The notes beneath the pieces are model-generated. The model had not been told where the DNA came from, searched no databases, and worked only from the letters and a program-made list of their open reading frames with translations. A stretch of 59,929 nt of DNA from Xanthobacteraceae bacterium (GTDB taxonomy: Bacteria > Pseudomonadota > Alphaproteobacteria > Rhizobiales > Xanthobacteraceae). The position numbers and the translations under genes were made by a program. Position 1 is the stretch's first letter. Each line of letters begins with the position of its first letter. Below, in pieces: positions 27,347 to 36,883 of the stretch. The stretch is taken from the NCBI GenBank assembly GCA_019746355.1, contig JAIESC010000105.1, forward strand, positions 1 through 59,929, written 5' to 3'.

Positions 27347-29272
27347 ATGAGTCAAACAGCTGCGTCCCTTGCGGACGGTGCGCTGCCTCACGCCAATGGC
27401 GCGGGCGGCAAAGGCCGGTCCCGCTTCTGGCTGCTCACGGTCGGCAGCATCGGCGTCGTCTATGGCGACATCGGCACGAGCCCGCTTTATGCGTTGCGCG
27501 AGGCGGTGGCGGCCGCCGTCGGCGCCGAGGGCGCGCCGCACCGCGAGGCGGTGCTGGGTGTCCTGTCGCTGATCTTGTGGGCGCTGATCGTCATCGTCAC
27601 GTTGAAATACGTCGTCATCCTGCTGCGCGCCGACAACCGCGGCGAGGGCGGCACGCTCGCGCTGATGGCGCTGGCGCAGCGCGCGCTCGGGCGCAGCGCC
27701 GGCGCGGTGGTCCTGCTCGGCATCATCAGCGGCGCTCTGTTCTACGGCGATGCGGTGATCACGCCGGCGCTGTCGGTGCTCTCGGCGATCGAAGGCCTCA
27801 AGATCGCGACGCCGGCGTTCGATTCCTATGTCGTGCCGTTGACTGTGGTGATCCTGGTTGCGCTGTTTGCCGTGCAGTCGCGCGGCACCGCGCGGGTCGC
27901 CGCGTTGTTCGGTCCGGTGATGCTTATATGGTTTGCGGCAATCGGGGCGGCCGGTATCTGGCAGATAGTCGGTGATCCGCGCGTGCTCGCCGCCTTCAAT
28001 CCGCTCTACGGCGTGAGCTTTCTCGCCAATCACGGGCTGGTCGGGCTCATCACGCTCGGTGCGGTGTTTCTGGCCGTCACTGGCGCCGAAGCGCTCTATG
28101 CCGACCTCGGCCATTTCGGACGCAAGCCGATCCAGTTCGCCTGGATCGCGGCGGTGCTGCCGTCGCTGGCATTGAACTATCTCGGGCAGGGCGCGCTGGT
28201 GCTCTCCAACCCGAAGGCGATCGAAAATCCGTTCTTCCTGCTCTATCCGGAATGGGCGCTGCTGCCGATGGTCGGCCTTGCCACCGTCGCGACTGTGATC
28301 GCGAGCCAGGCGGTCATTTCCGGTGCCTATTCGCTGACCCGTCAGGCGATCCAGCTCGGACTTCTGCCGCGCTTCGAGATACGCCACACCTCCGAGACGC
28401 AAGTCGGCCAGATCTACATGCCGCGGGTCAACGCGCTGCTGCTGCTCGGCGTGCTGCTGCTGGTGGCGCTGTTCCGTTCGTCGAGCGCACTCGCCTCGGC
28501 CTACGGCATCGCCGTGACCGGCACCATGGTGGTGACCGCGACCATGGCCGTGGTCGTCATTCATAAAGACTGGCGCTGGCCGCTCTGGGCTGCTGTCGCG
28601 CTGATCGCGCCGTTTCTGCTGATCGACGCCACGTTCCTTGGCGCCAATCTCCTGAAGGTTGCCGAGGGCGGCTGGGTGCCGCTGGTGCTCGGCGCCCTGG
28701 TGATGACGGTCATGTACACGTGGCGGCGCGGCAGCCGGCTGCTGTTCGAGAAGACCCGCAAGAGCGAAGTGCCGCTCGACCCGCTGGTGGCCATCCTGGA
28801 GCGAAAGCCGCCGCAGCGGGTGCCCGGCACCGCCGTGTTCCTCACCAGCGATCCCTCGTGCGCGCCGACCGCGATGATGCACAGCCTCAAGCACTACAAA
28901 GTGCTGCACGAGAAGAACGTCATCCTGACCATCGAGACCGCGCCCGAGCCGCGCATCGATCCGGCCGAGCGCGTGCACATCGAGCCGATCGGCGAGACCT
29001 TCCTGCGCGTGCGATTGCGGTTCGGCTTCATGGAACAGCCCAACGTGCCGAAGGCGCTCGCCATCGCCCGCAAGCTCGGCTTCCAGTTCGACATCATGTC
29101 GACGTCGTTCTTCCTGTCGCGGCGGACGCTGCGTCCCGCGGCCAGCTCCTGCATGCCGCGCTGGCAGGACCGGCTGTTCATCGGGCTTGCGCGCAGCGCC
29201 AACGACGCCACCGACTATTTCCAGATTCCCACCGAGCGGGTGGTGGAGGTCGGCACGCAAGTCGCGATCTAA
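27347..29272 (+). CDS. kup: KUP potassium uptake protein, copy 2
   Basis: 641 residues, strongly similar to copy 1 along its full length: [36 protein letters not shown] and [14 protein letters not shown] are near-identical between the two. Twelve membrane helices precede the cytoplasmic domain. The N-termini before the first helix and some loops (for example the [19 protein letters not shown] end against [19 protein letters not shown]) differ, so the pair arose by an old tandem duplication. Different affinity or regulation is possible but not readable here. Confidence 0.95.
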   Translation: MSQTAASLADGALPHANGAGGKGRSRFWLLTVGSIGVVYGDIGTSPLYALREAVAAAVGAEGAPHREAVLGVLSLILWALIVIVTLKYVVILLRADNRGEGGTLALMALAQRALGRSAGAVVLLGIISGALFYGDAVITPALSVLSAIEGLKIATPAFDSYVVPLTVVILVALFAVQSRGTARVAALFGPVMLIWFAAIGAAGIWQIVGDPRVLAAFNPLYGVSFLANHGLVGLITLGAVFLAVTGAEALYADLGHFGRKPIQFAWIAAVLPSLALNYLGQGALVLSNPKAIENPFFLLYPEWALLPMVGLATVATVIASQAVISGAYSLTRQAIQLGLLPRFEIRHTSETQVGQIYMPRVNALLLLGVLLLVALFRSSSALASAYGIAVTGTMVVTATMAVVVIHKDWRWPLWAAVALIAPFLLIDATFLGANLLKVAEGGWVPLVLGALVMTVMYTWRRGSRLLFEKTRKSEVPLDPLVAILERKPPQRVPGTAVFLTSDPSCAPTAMMHSLKHYKVLHEKNVILTIETAPEPRIDPAERVHIEPIGETFLRVRLRFGFMEQPNVPKALAIARKLGFQFDIMSTSFFLSRRTLRPAASSCMPRWQDRLFIGLARSANDATDYFQIPTERVVEVGTQVAI

Positions 29273-29402
29273 GGTGGCGATCCGACCAGCGGCTGTTTAT
29301 GAGGCAGTCCGCCGCTTGGGCGCCACACTTGGGCGGCAGGCGGCGATGGCGTATAAGGTCGCGCCAAATCGCTGCCCAATCGCTGCCCAGGAGTGCCGCA
29401 TC

Positions 29403-29735
29403 ATGTCCGAGCCAAGAGATCCGCCGGTTCACGATCTGACGCCGGAGGACGTGGCGAAGGGCCTTGCCGAAGGCAAGGTTCTGCTGGTGGACGTACGGGA
29501 GCTCAACGAGACGGCAGTCGAGCGCTATCCCGACGCGGTAATCGTGCCGCTGTCGGGCTTCGACCCCGCGCAAATCCCCGATCCGCAAGGCAAGAAGGTC
29601 GTGTTCGCCTGCCGCTCGGGCCGCCGCTCGGTGACCGCCTCGCAGGCCGCGCAGGCATCGGGGCTTCCCTATGACTGCCATCTTGCCGGCGGCATCCTTG
29701 CGTGGAAGGCCGCGGGGCTTCCCACCGAAAGCTGA
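29403..29735 (+). CDS. rhodanese-like sulfurtransferase
   Basis: 110 residues from ATG 29403, where the domain begins. One rhodanese domain: LLVDVRELNE (the D-V-R strand), a central SGFDPAQIPD, and FACRSGRRSVTAS with the catalytic Cys (about residue 66) in a CRSGRRS loop of sulfur-binding type. It probably transfers sulfane sulfur in the cytoplasm. It precedes a polyamine-type binding protein by 16 bases. Confidence 0.9.
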   Translation: MSEPRDPPVHDLTPEDVAKGLAEGKVLLVDVRELNETAVERYPDAVIVPLSGFDPAQIPDPQGKKVVFACRSGRRSVTASQAAQASGLPYDCHLAGGILAWKAAGLPTES

Positions 29736-29751
29736 TCTTCCGGAGAATTCG

Positions 29752-30864
29752 ATGCTGCGCACGCTTGCCGCGTCCGCCCTCTCGCTCGCTGTCGCGGCAG
29801 GGTTCGCGTCCCCGTCCTTCGCCCAGGGTAAGACCGTCAACGTCTACAACTGGTCGGACTACGTTGATCCCTCGGTCATCGAGAGCTTCACCAGGGACAC
29901 CGGCATCAAGGTCAAATACGACACCTTCGACGCCAACGAGACGCTGGAAACCAAGCTTCTGGCCGGCAAGTCGGGCTATGACGTCGTGGTGCCGACCGGC
30001 TACTTCCTCGAGCGCCAGATCAAGGCCAACGTGTTCCAGAAGCTCGACAGGTCGAAGCTTGCGAACGTCGGCAACGTCTGGCCGGATATTGCCCAGCGGC
30101 TTGCCACCTACGACCCCGGCAACCAGTTCGCCGTGAACTACATGTGGGGCACGGTCGGCATCGGCTACAACGTCAAGAAGGCGCGAGAGGTGCTCGGCAT
30201 CTCCGGTCCCGTGGGCGAGGCGATGGCGAGCTGGGACACCGTGTTCAAGCCCGAGCAGCTTGCGAAATTCAAGGCGTGCGGCGTGCACATGCTCGATTCC
30301 GCCGATGACGTTTTTCCCGCGGCGTTGCACTACCTCGGCCTTGATCCCAACACCAAGCAGCAGGCCGACCTGGAGAAGGCCGCCGACCTCGTGACCAAGG
30401 TCCGGCCAAACGTCGCCAAATTCCACTCCTCGGAATATCTCAACGCACTCGCTTCCGGCGAGATTTGCCTCGTGCTCGGCTGGTCGGGCGACATCAAGCA
30501 GGCGCAGAAGCGCGCGGCCGAGGCCAAGGCCGGCGTCGAGGTCGGCTACGCGATCCCCAAAGGCGGCGCGCAGATGTTCTTCGACAATTTCGCGATCCCG
30601 AAGGATGCCAGGAACGTCAACGGGGCGCACGCCTTCATCGACTACATGCTGAAGCCCGAGGTCGCAGCGAAGAATTCGAACTTCCTCGGCTACGCCAACG
30701 GCAACCTCGCGAGCCAGAAGCTGCTCGACAAGTCGGTGCTCGACGACAAAACCGTCTATCCGGATGCGGCGACGCTTGCGACGCTCTACGTCGTCACCGC
30801 CCGCGACCAGCGCACCACGCGGCTGGCCAACCGGCTTTGGACCAAGGTCAAGACCGGGCAGTAG
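29752..30864 (+). CDS. spermidine/putrescine-type ABC substrate-binding protein
   Basis: 370 residues. The signal peptide MLRTLAASALSLAVAAGFAS ends before FAQGKTVNVYNWSDYVDP, the hallmark start of PotD/PotF proteins, and YDVVVPTGYFLERQ and FKAC...LDSADDVFPAALHYLG follow. It would bind polyamines in the periplasm. The permease and ATPase genes are not in the window, so it is an orphan here or works with a distant transporter. A GC hairpin (30935-30952) lies after it. Confidence 0.88.
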   Translation: MLRTLAASALSLAVAAGFASPSFAQGKTVNVYNWSDYVDPSVIESFTRDTGIKVKYDTFDANETLETKLLAGKSGYDVVVPTGYFLERQIKANVFQKLDRSKLANVGNVWPDIAQRLATYDPGNQFAVNYMWGTVGIGYNVKKAREVLGISGPVGEAMASWDTVFKPEQLAKFKACGVHMLDSADDVFPAALHYLGLDPNTKQQADLEKAADLVTKVRPNVAKFHSSEYLNALASGEICLVLGWSGDIKQAQKRAAEAKAGVEVGYAIPKGGAQMFFDNFAIPKDARNVNGAHAFIDYMLKPEVAAKNSNFLGYANGNLASQKLLDKSVLDDKTVYPDAATLATLYVVTARDQRTTRLANRLWTKVKTGQ

Positions 30865-30934
30865 GACGCGTCCGGAAGACCGCGCCCGCTTTCGCGCGGA
30901 CGAACGATGCGATCCGCGCAGCTCTCTCCGTTCG

Positions 30935-30952
30935 CCCCCGCGAAAGCGGGGG
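30935..30952. terminator. GC hairpin between convergent genes
   Basis: CCCCCGC (30935-30941), loop GAAA, GCGGGGG (30946-30952), midway between the stops of the binding protein and the asparaginase-like gene. No T-run follows. A similar CCCCGC/GCGGGG unit occurs at 57734-57749, so it may be a dispersed repeat that also blocks transcription. Confidence 0.5.
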
Positions 30953-30986
30953 CCCAGGGCCGCGTATTCGATCGACGCGGCCGTTC

Positions 30987-32684
30987 TCAGTGCGTGTCGA
31001 ACACCGCCTGATAGGCGGCGACGGCTTTGCGGCTGGCGTCGAGCTCCGCCTTGGTCGGATTGTCCGGGTCCTGCGCCGGCGGCAGGCTGCCGAACTTGAG
31101 CAGGCAGGCCATCAGCAGGAAGCGCGCCTTGTTCGCGGTGAGGTTGCTCGCGGCAATATGGAAGTCGGTCGGGTCGGCGAAGCCCATCGGCGCGCCGCGT
31201 CCCGTCATCGCCACCGGAATGCCGCTGAACACCGCCCTGCGCATCAGCTTCATGCGCGTGTGCGACGGCGAGCGGCCGTAGGGCACGAGCCCCTGGACGA
31301 CAAAGCCGGTGAGCAGGCCTAAGCCGAGCTTGTGCTCGATCGAGGCGATCAGGTCGATCTCCGGCGCGGTGTCGTGGCCTGGGCCCATCGCCGTGTAGCT
31401 GCCGTCGTTCGATATGGTGACGACCGGAATGGCGTCGGGCAGGAGCCTGCCGCTGCCGTCCTTCACCGCGACGTCTATGAGTCCGATGCCGCGCTCGCCG
31501 TTCTTTACGGCCCTCACGCGCTCCGGCAGCGTCGTGATCTTCAGCTCCGATTTATAGGTGTGCTTGAACAGCGGCAGATAGGTGAGCGCGATCCGCCCGG
31601 TGTGGCTGATGTTGCCGACGATGCCGCCATGGCCGCCCGCCGCCACGTAGCCGCCCGGCCGCGCATCGGCCTTGGTGACCTCGCGCGCGGCGAAGATCTG
31701 CTGCTCCTGGATCACCACGACGCCGCAGCGATTGCGGCCCTGCTCGTCGGCCCAGATGCGCGAGCGGATGTAGCGCGCCGAGTCGACGATGTTGGCCGGC
31801 CCGTCGGCGCTGATCTGCCCTTGCGGCCGCTGCGCGGCGTTGCAGCAGATCGGCCGGTCGCTATCGATGAGGAGGTTGAACCAGTAGGCGCTCTCTTCGA
31901 CCTGCGGGCTCCCTTGGGTCCAGATCACGCCGTCATAGTCGACGCCCGCCACCAGCGCCTGCATGTCGTTGGTCGCCTTCGCCAGCGCCTGGCGCGGCGG
32001 CCCGACGCCGAGATGGTACGGCTTGTAGCCGAAGAAATGCGTGCCACGCAGCTCGGGCGCGATGTCGCCTTCGCCCTTGTCCTTACGCAGATGCGCCGGC
32101 AGGCCCTTGGTGAAGCCGCCCGGCGGCACGCCGCGGTAGAAGTCGATGCTGGCGATCGACGAGAGGAGGCTCGCGCTGCCTTCGACGCCGATCGACAGGC
32201 GGTCGATCTCCTCGAAGCTCCGCGAGCCGTCCGGGAAGAAACCCTGGCGGTAGATTGTGCCGCCCGGCGTGGTGCATTCCTCCTCCCAGGCCGAGCCGTC
32301 GGCCTGCCGCGCCATGTAGGGCAGGGGATAGAGGCCGTCCTCGGGCTTGAGCTCGATTTCGTAGACCGGCTTGTCGTTCGGGCTCTGACGCTCCTTCCGA
32401 AACACGCCGTCCGCGCCGACATAACCGTCGGGCGGCCCGTAAAGCTCGGCCGCGTCGGCTTCCAGCGGATGGGCGGAAAACTGCTCGACGTAGACTTTCA
32501 CGGGGGCCGCCAGCCGCTGCGCGCGCAGCGCGTCGTGCTTCAGCGGCGCGCCGTCCACGTCCTTCAGGAGCGGCAGGCCGTGCTTCGCGCGTGCCTTGTT
32601 CGAGGTGACCAGCGGCGGCGTGTTCTGGATCGTGGCCGTGGGACCGGCGAGATGGGCAATGCGGGTCTTGTTGCTCTGGTTCAT
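30987..32684 (-). CDS. divergent asparaginase/glutaminase-fold protein
   Basis: 565 residues from ATG 32684, chosen because family-like sequence begins with MNQSNKTRIAHLAGPTATIQ. Two asparaginase landmarks can be traced: PTATIQNTPPL at about 13-23 in place of TGGTIxxT, and VIWTQGSPQVEESAYWFNLLIDSDRP followed by SADGPANIVDSARYI at about residues 250-300 in place of the HGTDTMEETA and SADGPxNL blocks. The second catalytic Thr loop GTDT reads TQGSPQ here, so ordinary asparaginase chemistry is doubtful. The chain is about 230 residues longer than typical, with an insertion after the first motif. Activity unknown. Confidence 0.6.
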   Translation of the reverse strand: MNQSNKTRIAHLAGPTATIQNTPPLVTSNKARAKHGLPLLKDVDGAPLKHDALRAQRLAAPVKVYVEQFSAHPLEADAAELYGPPDGYVGADGVFRKERQSPNDKPVYEIELKPEDGLYPLPYMARQADGSAWEEECTTPGGTIYRQGFFPDGSRSFEEIDRLSIGVEGSASLLSSIASIDFYRGVPPGGFTKGLPAHLRKDKGEGDIAPELRGTHFFGYKPYHLGVGPPRQALAKATNDMQALVAGVDYDGVIWTQGSPQVEESAYWFNLLIDSDRPICCNAAQRPQGQISADGPANIVDSARYIRSRIWADEQGRNRCGVVVIQEQQIFAAREVTKADARPGGYVAAGGHGGIVGNISHTGRIALTYLPLFKHTYKSELKITTLPERVRAVKNGERGIGLIDVAVKDGSGRLLPDAIPVVTISNDGSYTAMGPGHDTAPEIDLIASIEHKLGLGLLTGFVVQGLVPYGRSPSHTRMKLMRRAVFSGIPVAMTGRGAPMGFADPTDFHIAASNLTANKARFLLMACLLKFGSLPPAQDPDNPTKAELDASRKAVAAYQAVFDTH

Positions 32685-32962
32685 CGCGTGCGGGACCGCT
32701 CTCTGGGCCAAAGACAAATGATAGCCCACAGCCCGCAGGGCTGTTCAATCGCCACGTCGGCGCGCCGCCTCCGCCGCAAATGCATGCCTGCGTGTCTGGG
32801 CCAGGTACACCCCGGAGCCCAGAGTTTTCCGTTCACGACCCAACGCGCCGCCGGCGGTGTGACCTGCACGTCTCGCAGGCTTCACCTGCGCGCGGCCGAT
32901 AGGCGCAGCCCTAGGCTTGGTCCCTCGGCCCCTTTATACGTCTTCGCGTGTAGAGGAATCAT

Positions 32963-33562
32963 ATGACGCAAGTGCCGTCGGGCTTCGAGGTTGCCCCGTC
33001 CCTGTCATGGGGCTGTCACATCACGCAGTTCTACAGCACCGGCGACGAGCTGCGCGACGTGCTCGTCCCGTATTTCAAGGCTGGGCTCGAAAACAACGAG
33101 CGTTGTCTATGGGTGACAGGTGGCGCGTTCGACGCCGGTGAGGCACGCGCCGCGTTGCGGTCGGTGGTGCCCGACTTCGACGCGCGCGAAGCTGCCGAGC
33201 AGATTGCAATTCACGATGCGCAGCGCTGGTACGCCGCCGGGAAAAAGCTCCAGCCGCAGACGATCGTCGACGGACTCATGCAGGCTGAACGGGACGCGCT
33301 GGCCGCAGGTTATAAAGGCCTGCGTACGAGTGGAAATTGCGCGTGGGTCGAGCGCGGGCAGTGGAAGGACTTCCAGGCCTACGAGGCTCTCGTCCAACAG
33401 GCCGTGCGCGGGCGCCGCATGATCTGTCTTTGCAGCTATTGCACGAGCCAACTCAGGGGCTCGGATCTTATGGCCGTGATGGATCACCACGATTTTGCGC
33501 TGTCGCCGCGGCGCCTGCGCGCTCGAATTGCAGCGACGCCCACGCCGTCGCATGCGCGATGA
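32963..33562 (+). CDS. MEDS-domain sensory protein
   Basis: 199 residues forming a single MEDS (methanogen/methylotroph DcmR sensory) domain. HITQFYSTGDELRDVLVPYFKAGLENNERCLWVTG at residues 20-55 carries the H-x-x-x-F-Y motif at the start and the nucleotide-fold-like strand at the end, and RRMICLCSYCTSQL is the closing strand. MEDS proteins are small-molecule sensors often paired with kinases or anti-sigma factors; none adjoins here. A GAGGAA ribosome site precedes the ATG. Function inferred from family. Confidence 0.82.
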   Translation: MTQVPSGFEVAPSLSWGCHITQFYSTGDELRDVLVPYFKAGLENNERCLWVTGGAFDAGEARAALRSVVPDFDAREAAEQIAIHDAQRWYAAGKKLQPQTIVDGLMQAERDALAAGYKGLRTSGNCAWVERGQWKDFQAYEALVQQAVRGRRMICLCSYCTSQLRGSDLMAVMDHHDFALSPRRLRARIAATPTPSHAR

Positions 33563-33622
33563 AGCCATCAAGGCATGGCGCCCGACTGGAGCCTGACAAA
33601 AGATAAATCAGCGCACCGCGTT

Positions 33623-34552
33623 CTAGCCCTCGCGCCAGCGCCGGTGCAGCCACAGCCACTGCTCCGGGTGCTCGCGCACCCAGCCTTCGACCACGCTGGT
33701 GATCACCTGCATCGTGCCTTCGACGTCGATCTTGCCGCAGGCGTCGCGCTTGGGCTCGATCGCCTCGGTGACGCGGACCTGCAATCGCCCGTCCGGACCG
33801 CGCACCGCGCGGATGCCGTGGATCGGGCATTCGATGTGGCGGGCGAGCCGGGCGATGGTCTGATTGGCCAGCGTCTTGCGGCCGAAGAACGTCACCGGCA
33901 CGCCGGGCCCGTACCACTGGTCGACCAGCATCGCCACGTGCGAGCCCCGATCGAGCGCGTCGGCAAGCTTCACCGGCGCGTCCATGGTGGTCGGCAACAG
34001 CGTGCCCATGCAGCCGGCGCGCGCCTGCGCCACCTCATCGGCCAGCACCTTCAGGTTAGGGGGGCGATAAAGCACCGTGGTGTCGAGGCCGTACATCCGC
34101 GCGGCGATGGCCGGCAGCTCCCAGTTGCCGACATGGGCGGCGAAAACCAGCGCAGGCTGGCCGTCGTCGCGCAGCCGGAACGCGATCTTCTCGCTGTCGT
34201 CGGAGCGCATGATCCGGCCGCTGCCTTGCAGCCTGTCATAGTCCCACAGTTCGTCGATATGAGCGAACTCGGCGAAGACGCGGCCGAGATTGTCCCAGAC
34301 GCCGAGAAGAATCCGTTCGATCTCCTCGGCCGACTTCTCGGGGAAGGCCGCGGCCAATTGCGCCCGGGCGATGCGATGCTCTCGAAACAGCGGCCCAACC
34401 GTGCGAACAAGCGCGGACGCGGCCTTCGACATCACGCTGAGCGGTATGAGCCGCCCGGCGCGCAGCGTGTGCACGGCGAGGAAGCCCGTGAGCGCGTTGG
34501 TCGCACGCCGCAGGCGGATTTGAAGCTTGAGCTTGGTCGCGCGGAGGTCCAC
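33623..34552 (-). CDS. lpxXL: lipid A very-long-chain acyltransferase LpxXL
   Basis: 309 residues from GTG 34552, eight bases after the alcohol dehydrogenase stop; the frame is open further upstream but overlaps that gene. It is an LpxL/HtrB-type acyltransferase: VFAAHVGNWELPA holds the His-x4-Glu catalytic pair near residue 140, and WLWLHRRW near the end is the family C-terminal signature. It moves a C26-C28 hydroxy acyl chain from AcpXL to lipid A at the inner membrane. It closes the six-gene operon running from acpXL at 38859. Confidence 0.88.
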   Translation of the reverse strand: MDLRATKLKLQIRLRRATNALTGFLAVHTLRAGRLIPLSVMSKAASALVRTVGPLFREHRIARAQLAAAFPEKSAEEIERILLGVWDNLGRVFAEFAHIDELWDYDRLQGSGRIMRSDDSEKIAFRLRDDGQPALVFAAHVGNWELPAIAARMYGLDTTVLYRPPNLKVLADEVAQARAGCMGTLLPTTMDAPVKLADALDRGSHVAMLVDQWYGPGVPVTFFGRKTLANQTIARLARHIECPIHGIRAVRGPDGRLQVRVTEAIEPKRDACGKIDVEGTMQVITSVVEGWVREHPEQWLWLHRRWREG

Positions 34553-34560
34553 GCCGGCGC

Positions 34561-35595
34561 CTAGAAGGTCACGACGATCTTGCCGAACACCTGCCGGCTC
34601 TCCAGCCGCGCGATGCCGCGTTCCAGGTCGGCAAGCCCGATCTCGGTGTCGATCACCGGCAGCATGCCGCCCGCCATCTTGGTGAGGCTGTCGCGGATGT
34701 TTTTCATCGAAGCGCCGAACGAGCCGAAAATCTTGTACTGCTGCTGGAACAGCTGCATCAGGTTGAAGGTGATGGTCGGGCCCGCGGTCGAGCCGCAGGT
34801 GACGAGGCGTCCGCCGCGTTTCAGCACCAGCAGCGAGCCATTGAAGCCTTCGCCGCCGACGTGCTCGAACACCACGTCGACCCCCTTCTTGTTGGTGAGC
34901 TTGCGGGTGATCGTCTCGAACCGCTCCTTGCGGTAGTTGATCACGTGATCGGCACCGAGCGCCTTGGCCTTCTCGGCCTTCTCGTCGTCGCCGACCGTGG
35001 TGATGACGGTGCAGCCGATGGCTTTGGCCATCTTGATCGCCACCGTGCCGATGCCCGAGCCGCCGGCCTGCACCAGGATGGTCTCGCCGGGCTGCAGCTT
35101 GGCGTTGTCGAACAGCATGTGCTCGACGGTCGAAAAGCCGATCGGCGCGCAGGCGGCGTCGCGCAGGCTCACGCCCTTCGGTACCGGGATCACCAGCCGC
35201 GCCGGCATGTTGAGCCGGTCGCGGGCGAAGCCGTCGATGTGAAAGCCCATGATGCCGCCGACGTTTTCGCAGAGGTTGTCGCGGCCTTCCTGACAGGCTT
35301 TGCATTTGCCGCAGGTGAGCGCCCCGTACATCACCACCGGATCGCCGGCCTTGAAGCCGGTGACGCCGTCGCCCACCGCGGTGATCTCGCCCGATGCCTC
35401 GACGCCTGCGACCTGCGGCATCTTCCGCTTGGCGAAGGCCATGCCGCGGAAGCCCCAGAGATCCAGGTGATTGAGCGCGATGACCTTGGTCGCAATCTGC
35501 ACCTCGCCCGGGCCGGGCGGCGGCGGGGCAGGGATCTCGGTCAGCGCGAGCTTGCGGTCCCCAAGCAGTTGGAGCGCGCGGATGGTCGCGGTCAC
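34561..35595 (-). CDS. zinc-type alcohol dehydrogenase of the VLCFA operon
   Basis: 344 residues from GTG 35595, which overlaps the ketosynthase stop as GTGA. MDR superfamily: VIALNHLDLWGFRG and GVEASGEITAVGDGV (catalytic domain), a structural-zinc type loop CGKCKACQEGRDNLC at about 97-111, and VQAGGSGIGTVAIKMAKAIG (Rossmann). The corresponding fabXL gene of rhizobial clusters is annotated as an alcohol dehydrogenase/enoyl reductase. It probably acts in elongating or reducing the very-long acyl chain carried on AcpXL. Confidence 0.88.
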   Translation of the reverse strand: MTATIRALQLLGDRKLALTEIPAPPPPGPGEVQIATKVIALNHLDLWGFRGMAFAKRKMPQVAGVEASGEITAVGDGVTGFKAGDPVVMYGALTCGKCKACQEGRDNLCENVGGIMGFHIDGFARDRLNMPARLVIPVPKGVSLRDAACAPIGFSTVEHMLFDNAKLQPGETILVQAGGSGIGTVAIKMAKAIGCTVITTVGDDEKAEKAKALGADHVINYRKERFETITRKLTNKKGVDVVFEHVGGEGFNGSLLVLKRGGRLVTCGSTAGPTITFNLMQLFQQQYKIFGSFGASMKNIRDSLTKMAGGMLPVIDTEIGLADLERGIARLESRQVFGKIVVTF

Positions 35596-36872
35596 GCGGG
35601 TTCGCGCCCCATCACCAGCGAGACGTTCTGCCCGCCGAAGCCGAACGAGTTGGAGATGACGTGCCGCACCTTGGCGTCGCGCGCCTGGTTCGGCACCACG
35701 TCCATCGGGATCGCCGGGTCCGGCACCTGGTAGTTGATGGTCGGCGGCAGGCGCTGGTTCAAGAGCGTCAGCAGCGAGAACACCGCCTCGACCGCGCCCG
35801 CGGCCGACAGCGAGTGCCCGATCATCGACTTGTTGGACGACATCGGGATCGACTTGGCGCGCTCGCCGAACACCGCCATCACGCCCATCGCCTCCATCTT
35901 GTCGTTTTCGGGCGTGCCGGTGCCGTGCGGGTTGATGTAGTCGATGGCGTCGGGCGTAAGCCCCGCATCGGCCAGCGCATTGCGGATGCAGCCGATGATC
36001 GGCTTGCCGTCGGGGCTCGAACGCGTGCGGTGGAAGGCGTCGGCCATCTCGCCGCAACCCTCGACAACGCCGAGGATCTTGGCGCCGCGCGCCCGCGCGG
36101 ACTCGAGGCTCTCGAGCACCACCGCGCCCGCGCCTTCGGCCATCACGAAGCCGTCGCGGTTCTTGGAGAACGGCTTCGCCGCCTGCGCGGGCGGATCGGA
36201 CGAGGTCGACAGCGCCGAGAGCAGCGAGAAGCGAATGAGCGACTCCTGGTTCACCGAGCCGTCGGAGCCTATGCAGAGCGCGGCATGGGTCTCGCCGCGG
36301 CGGATCGCCTCGACGCCCAGTTGAATGGCGGTCGCCCCCGACGCGCAGGCGGTCGAGAGCGAGATCGGCGAACCCTTGGTGCCGAACCGCTCGGCGAGGT
36401 TGTCGGAGACCGAATTGAACTGGAAACGCCGGTGATGATGACCGTATTTGCCACTCGCGGCGGTGCGCACGATGTCGGTGTAGGTGACATTGGCGTTCGC
36501 GCCGGAGGCGGACGCCATCTCGCGCCGCTGCGCCCATTCGATCTCGATCGGCGGCACCGCAAGGAACAGGGGGCCGGGGAAGTCGCCGGGCCGGCCGATG
36601 CCGGACTCCGCCACTGCTTCTTCCGCGGCAAGGCCCGCAAGCTGCTCCGACAGCTCGGGCGCCGACATCGGTTCAACCGGGATGAAATCAACCGTGCCGG
36701 CAAACTTCGTCTTCAGCCCGTCGGTCGAAAAGCGGGTGATGTTCTTGATGCCGGATTGGCCTGCCGTCAGTTTCTTCCAGTTCTCGGTCTTGCCCGCGCC
36801 GAGCGAGGTCACCACGCCCATGCCGGTGACCACGACGATGGGGCGGCCTGCGCTGTCGAGGTGGGACGGCAT
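35592..36872 (-). CDS. fabF2XL: beta-ketoacyl-ACP synthase (active KS of the VLCFA pair)
   Basis: 426 residues of the FabF family with all three catalytic residues visible: Cys in LSTACASGATA near residue 180, His in NPHGTGTPEND near 317, and His in SNKSMIGHSLSAAG near 353, with the closing NSFGFGGQN. It extends acyl chains on AcpXL to C26-C28. The neighbour upstream (36884-38098) is a ketosynthase homologue lacking these residues, so the two probably form a heterodimer. Gene symbol follows rhizobial usage. Confidence 0.88.
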   Translation of the reverse strand: MPSHLDSAGRPIVVVTGMGVVTSLGAGKTENWKKLTAGQSGIKNITRFSTDGLKTKFAGTVDFIPVEPMSAPELSEQLAGLAAEEAVAESGIGRPGDFPGPLFLAVPPIEIEWAQRREMASASGANANVTYTDIVRTAASGKYGHHHRRFQFNSVSDNLAERFGTKGSPISLSTACASGATAIQLGVEAIRRGETHAALCIGSDGSVNQESLIRFSLLSALSTSSDPPAQAAKPFSKNRDGFVMAEGAGAVVLESLESARARGAKILGVVEGCGEMADAFHRTRSSPDGKPIIGCIRNALADAGLTPDAIDYINPHGTGTPENDKMEAMGVMAVFGERAKSIPMSSNKSMIGHSLSAAGAVEAVFSLLTLLNQRLPPTINYQVPDPAIPMDVVPNQARDAKVRHVISNSFGFGGQNVSLVMGREPA

Positions 36873-36883
36873 GCTGCTCTCCT

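Noticed and set aside
27212..29260. 682-codon minus-strand ORF
   Set aside because: Antisense of the second kup gene with the same artefactual composition as the shadow over the first copy.
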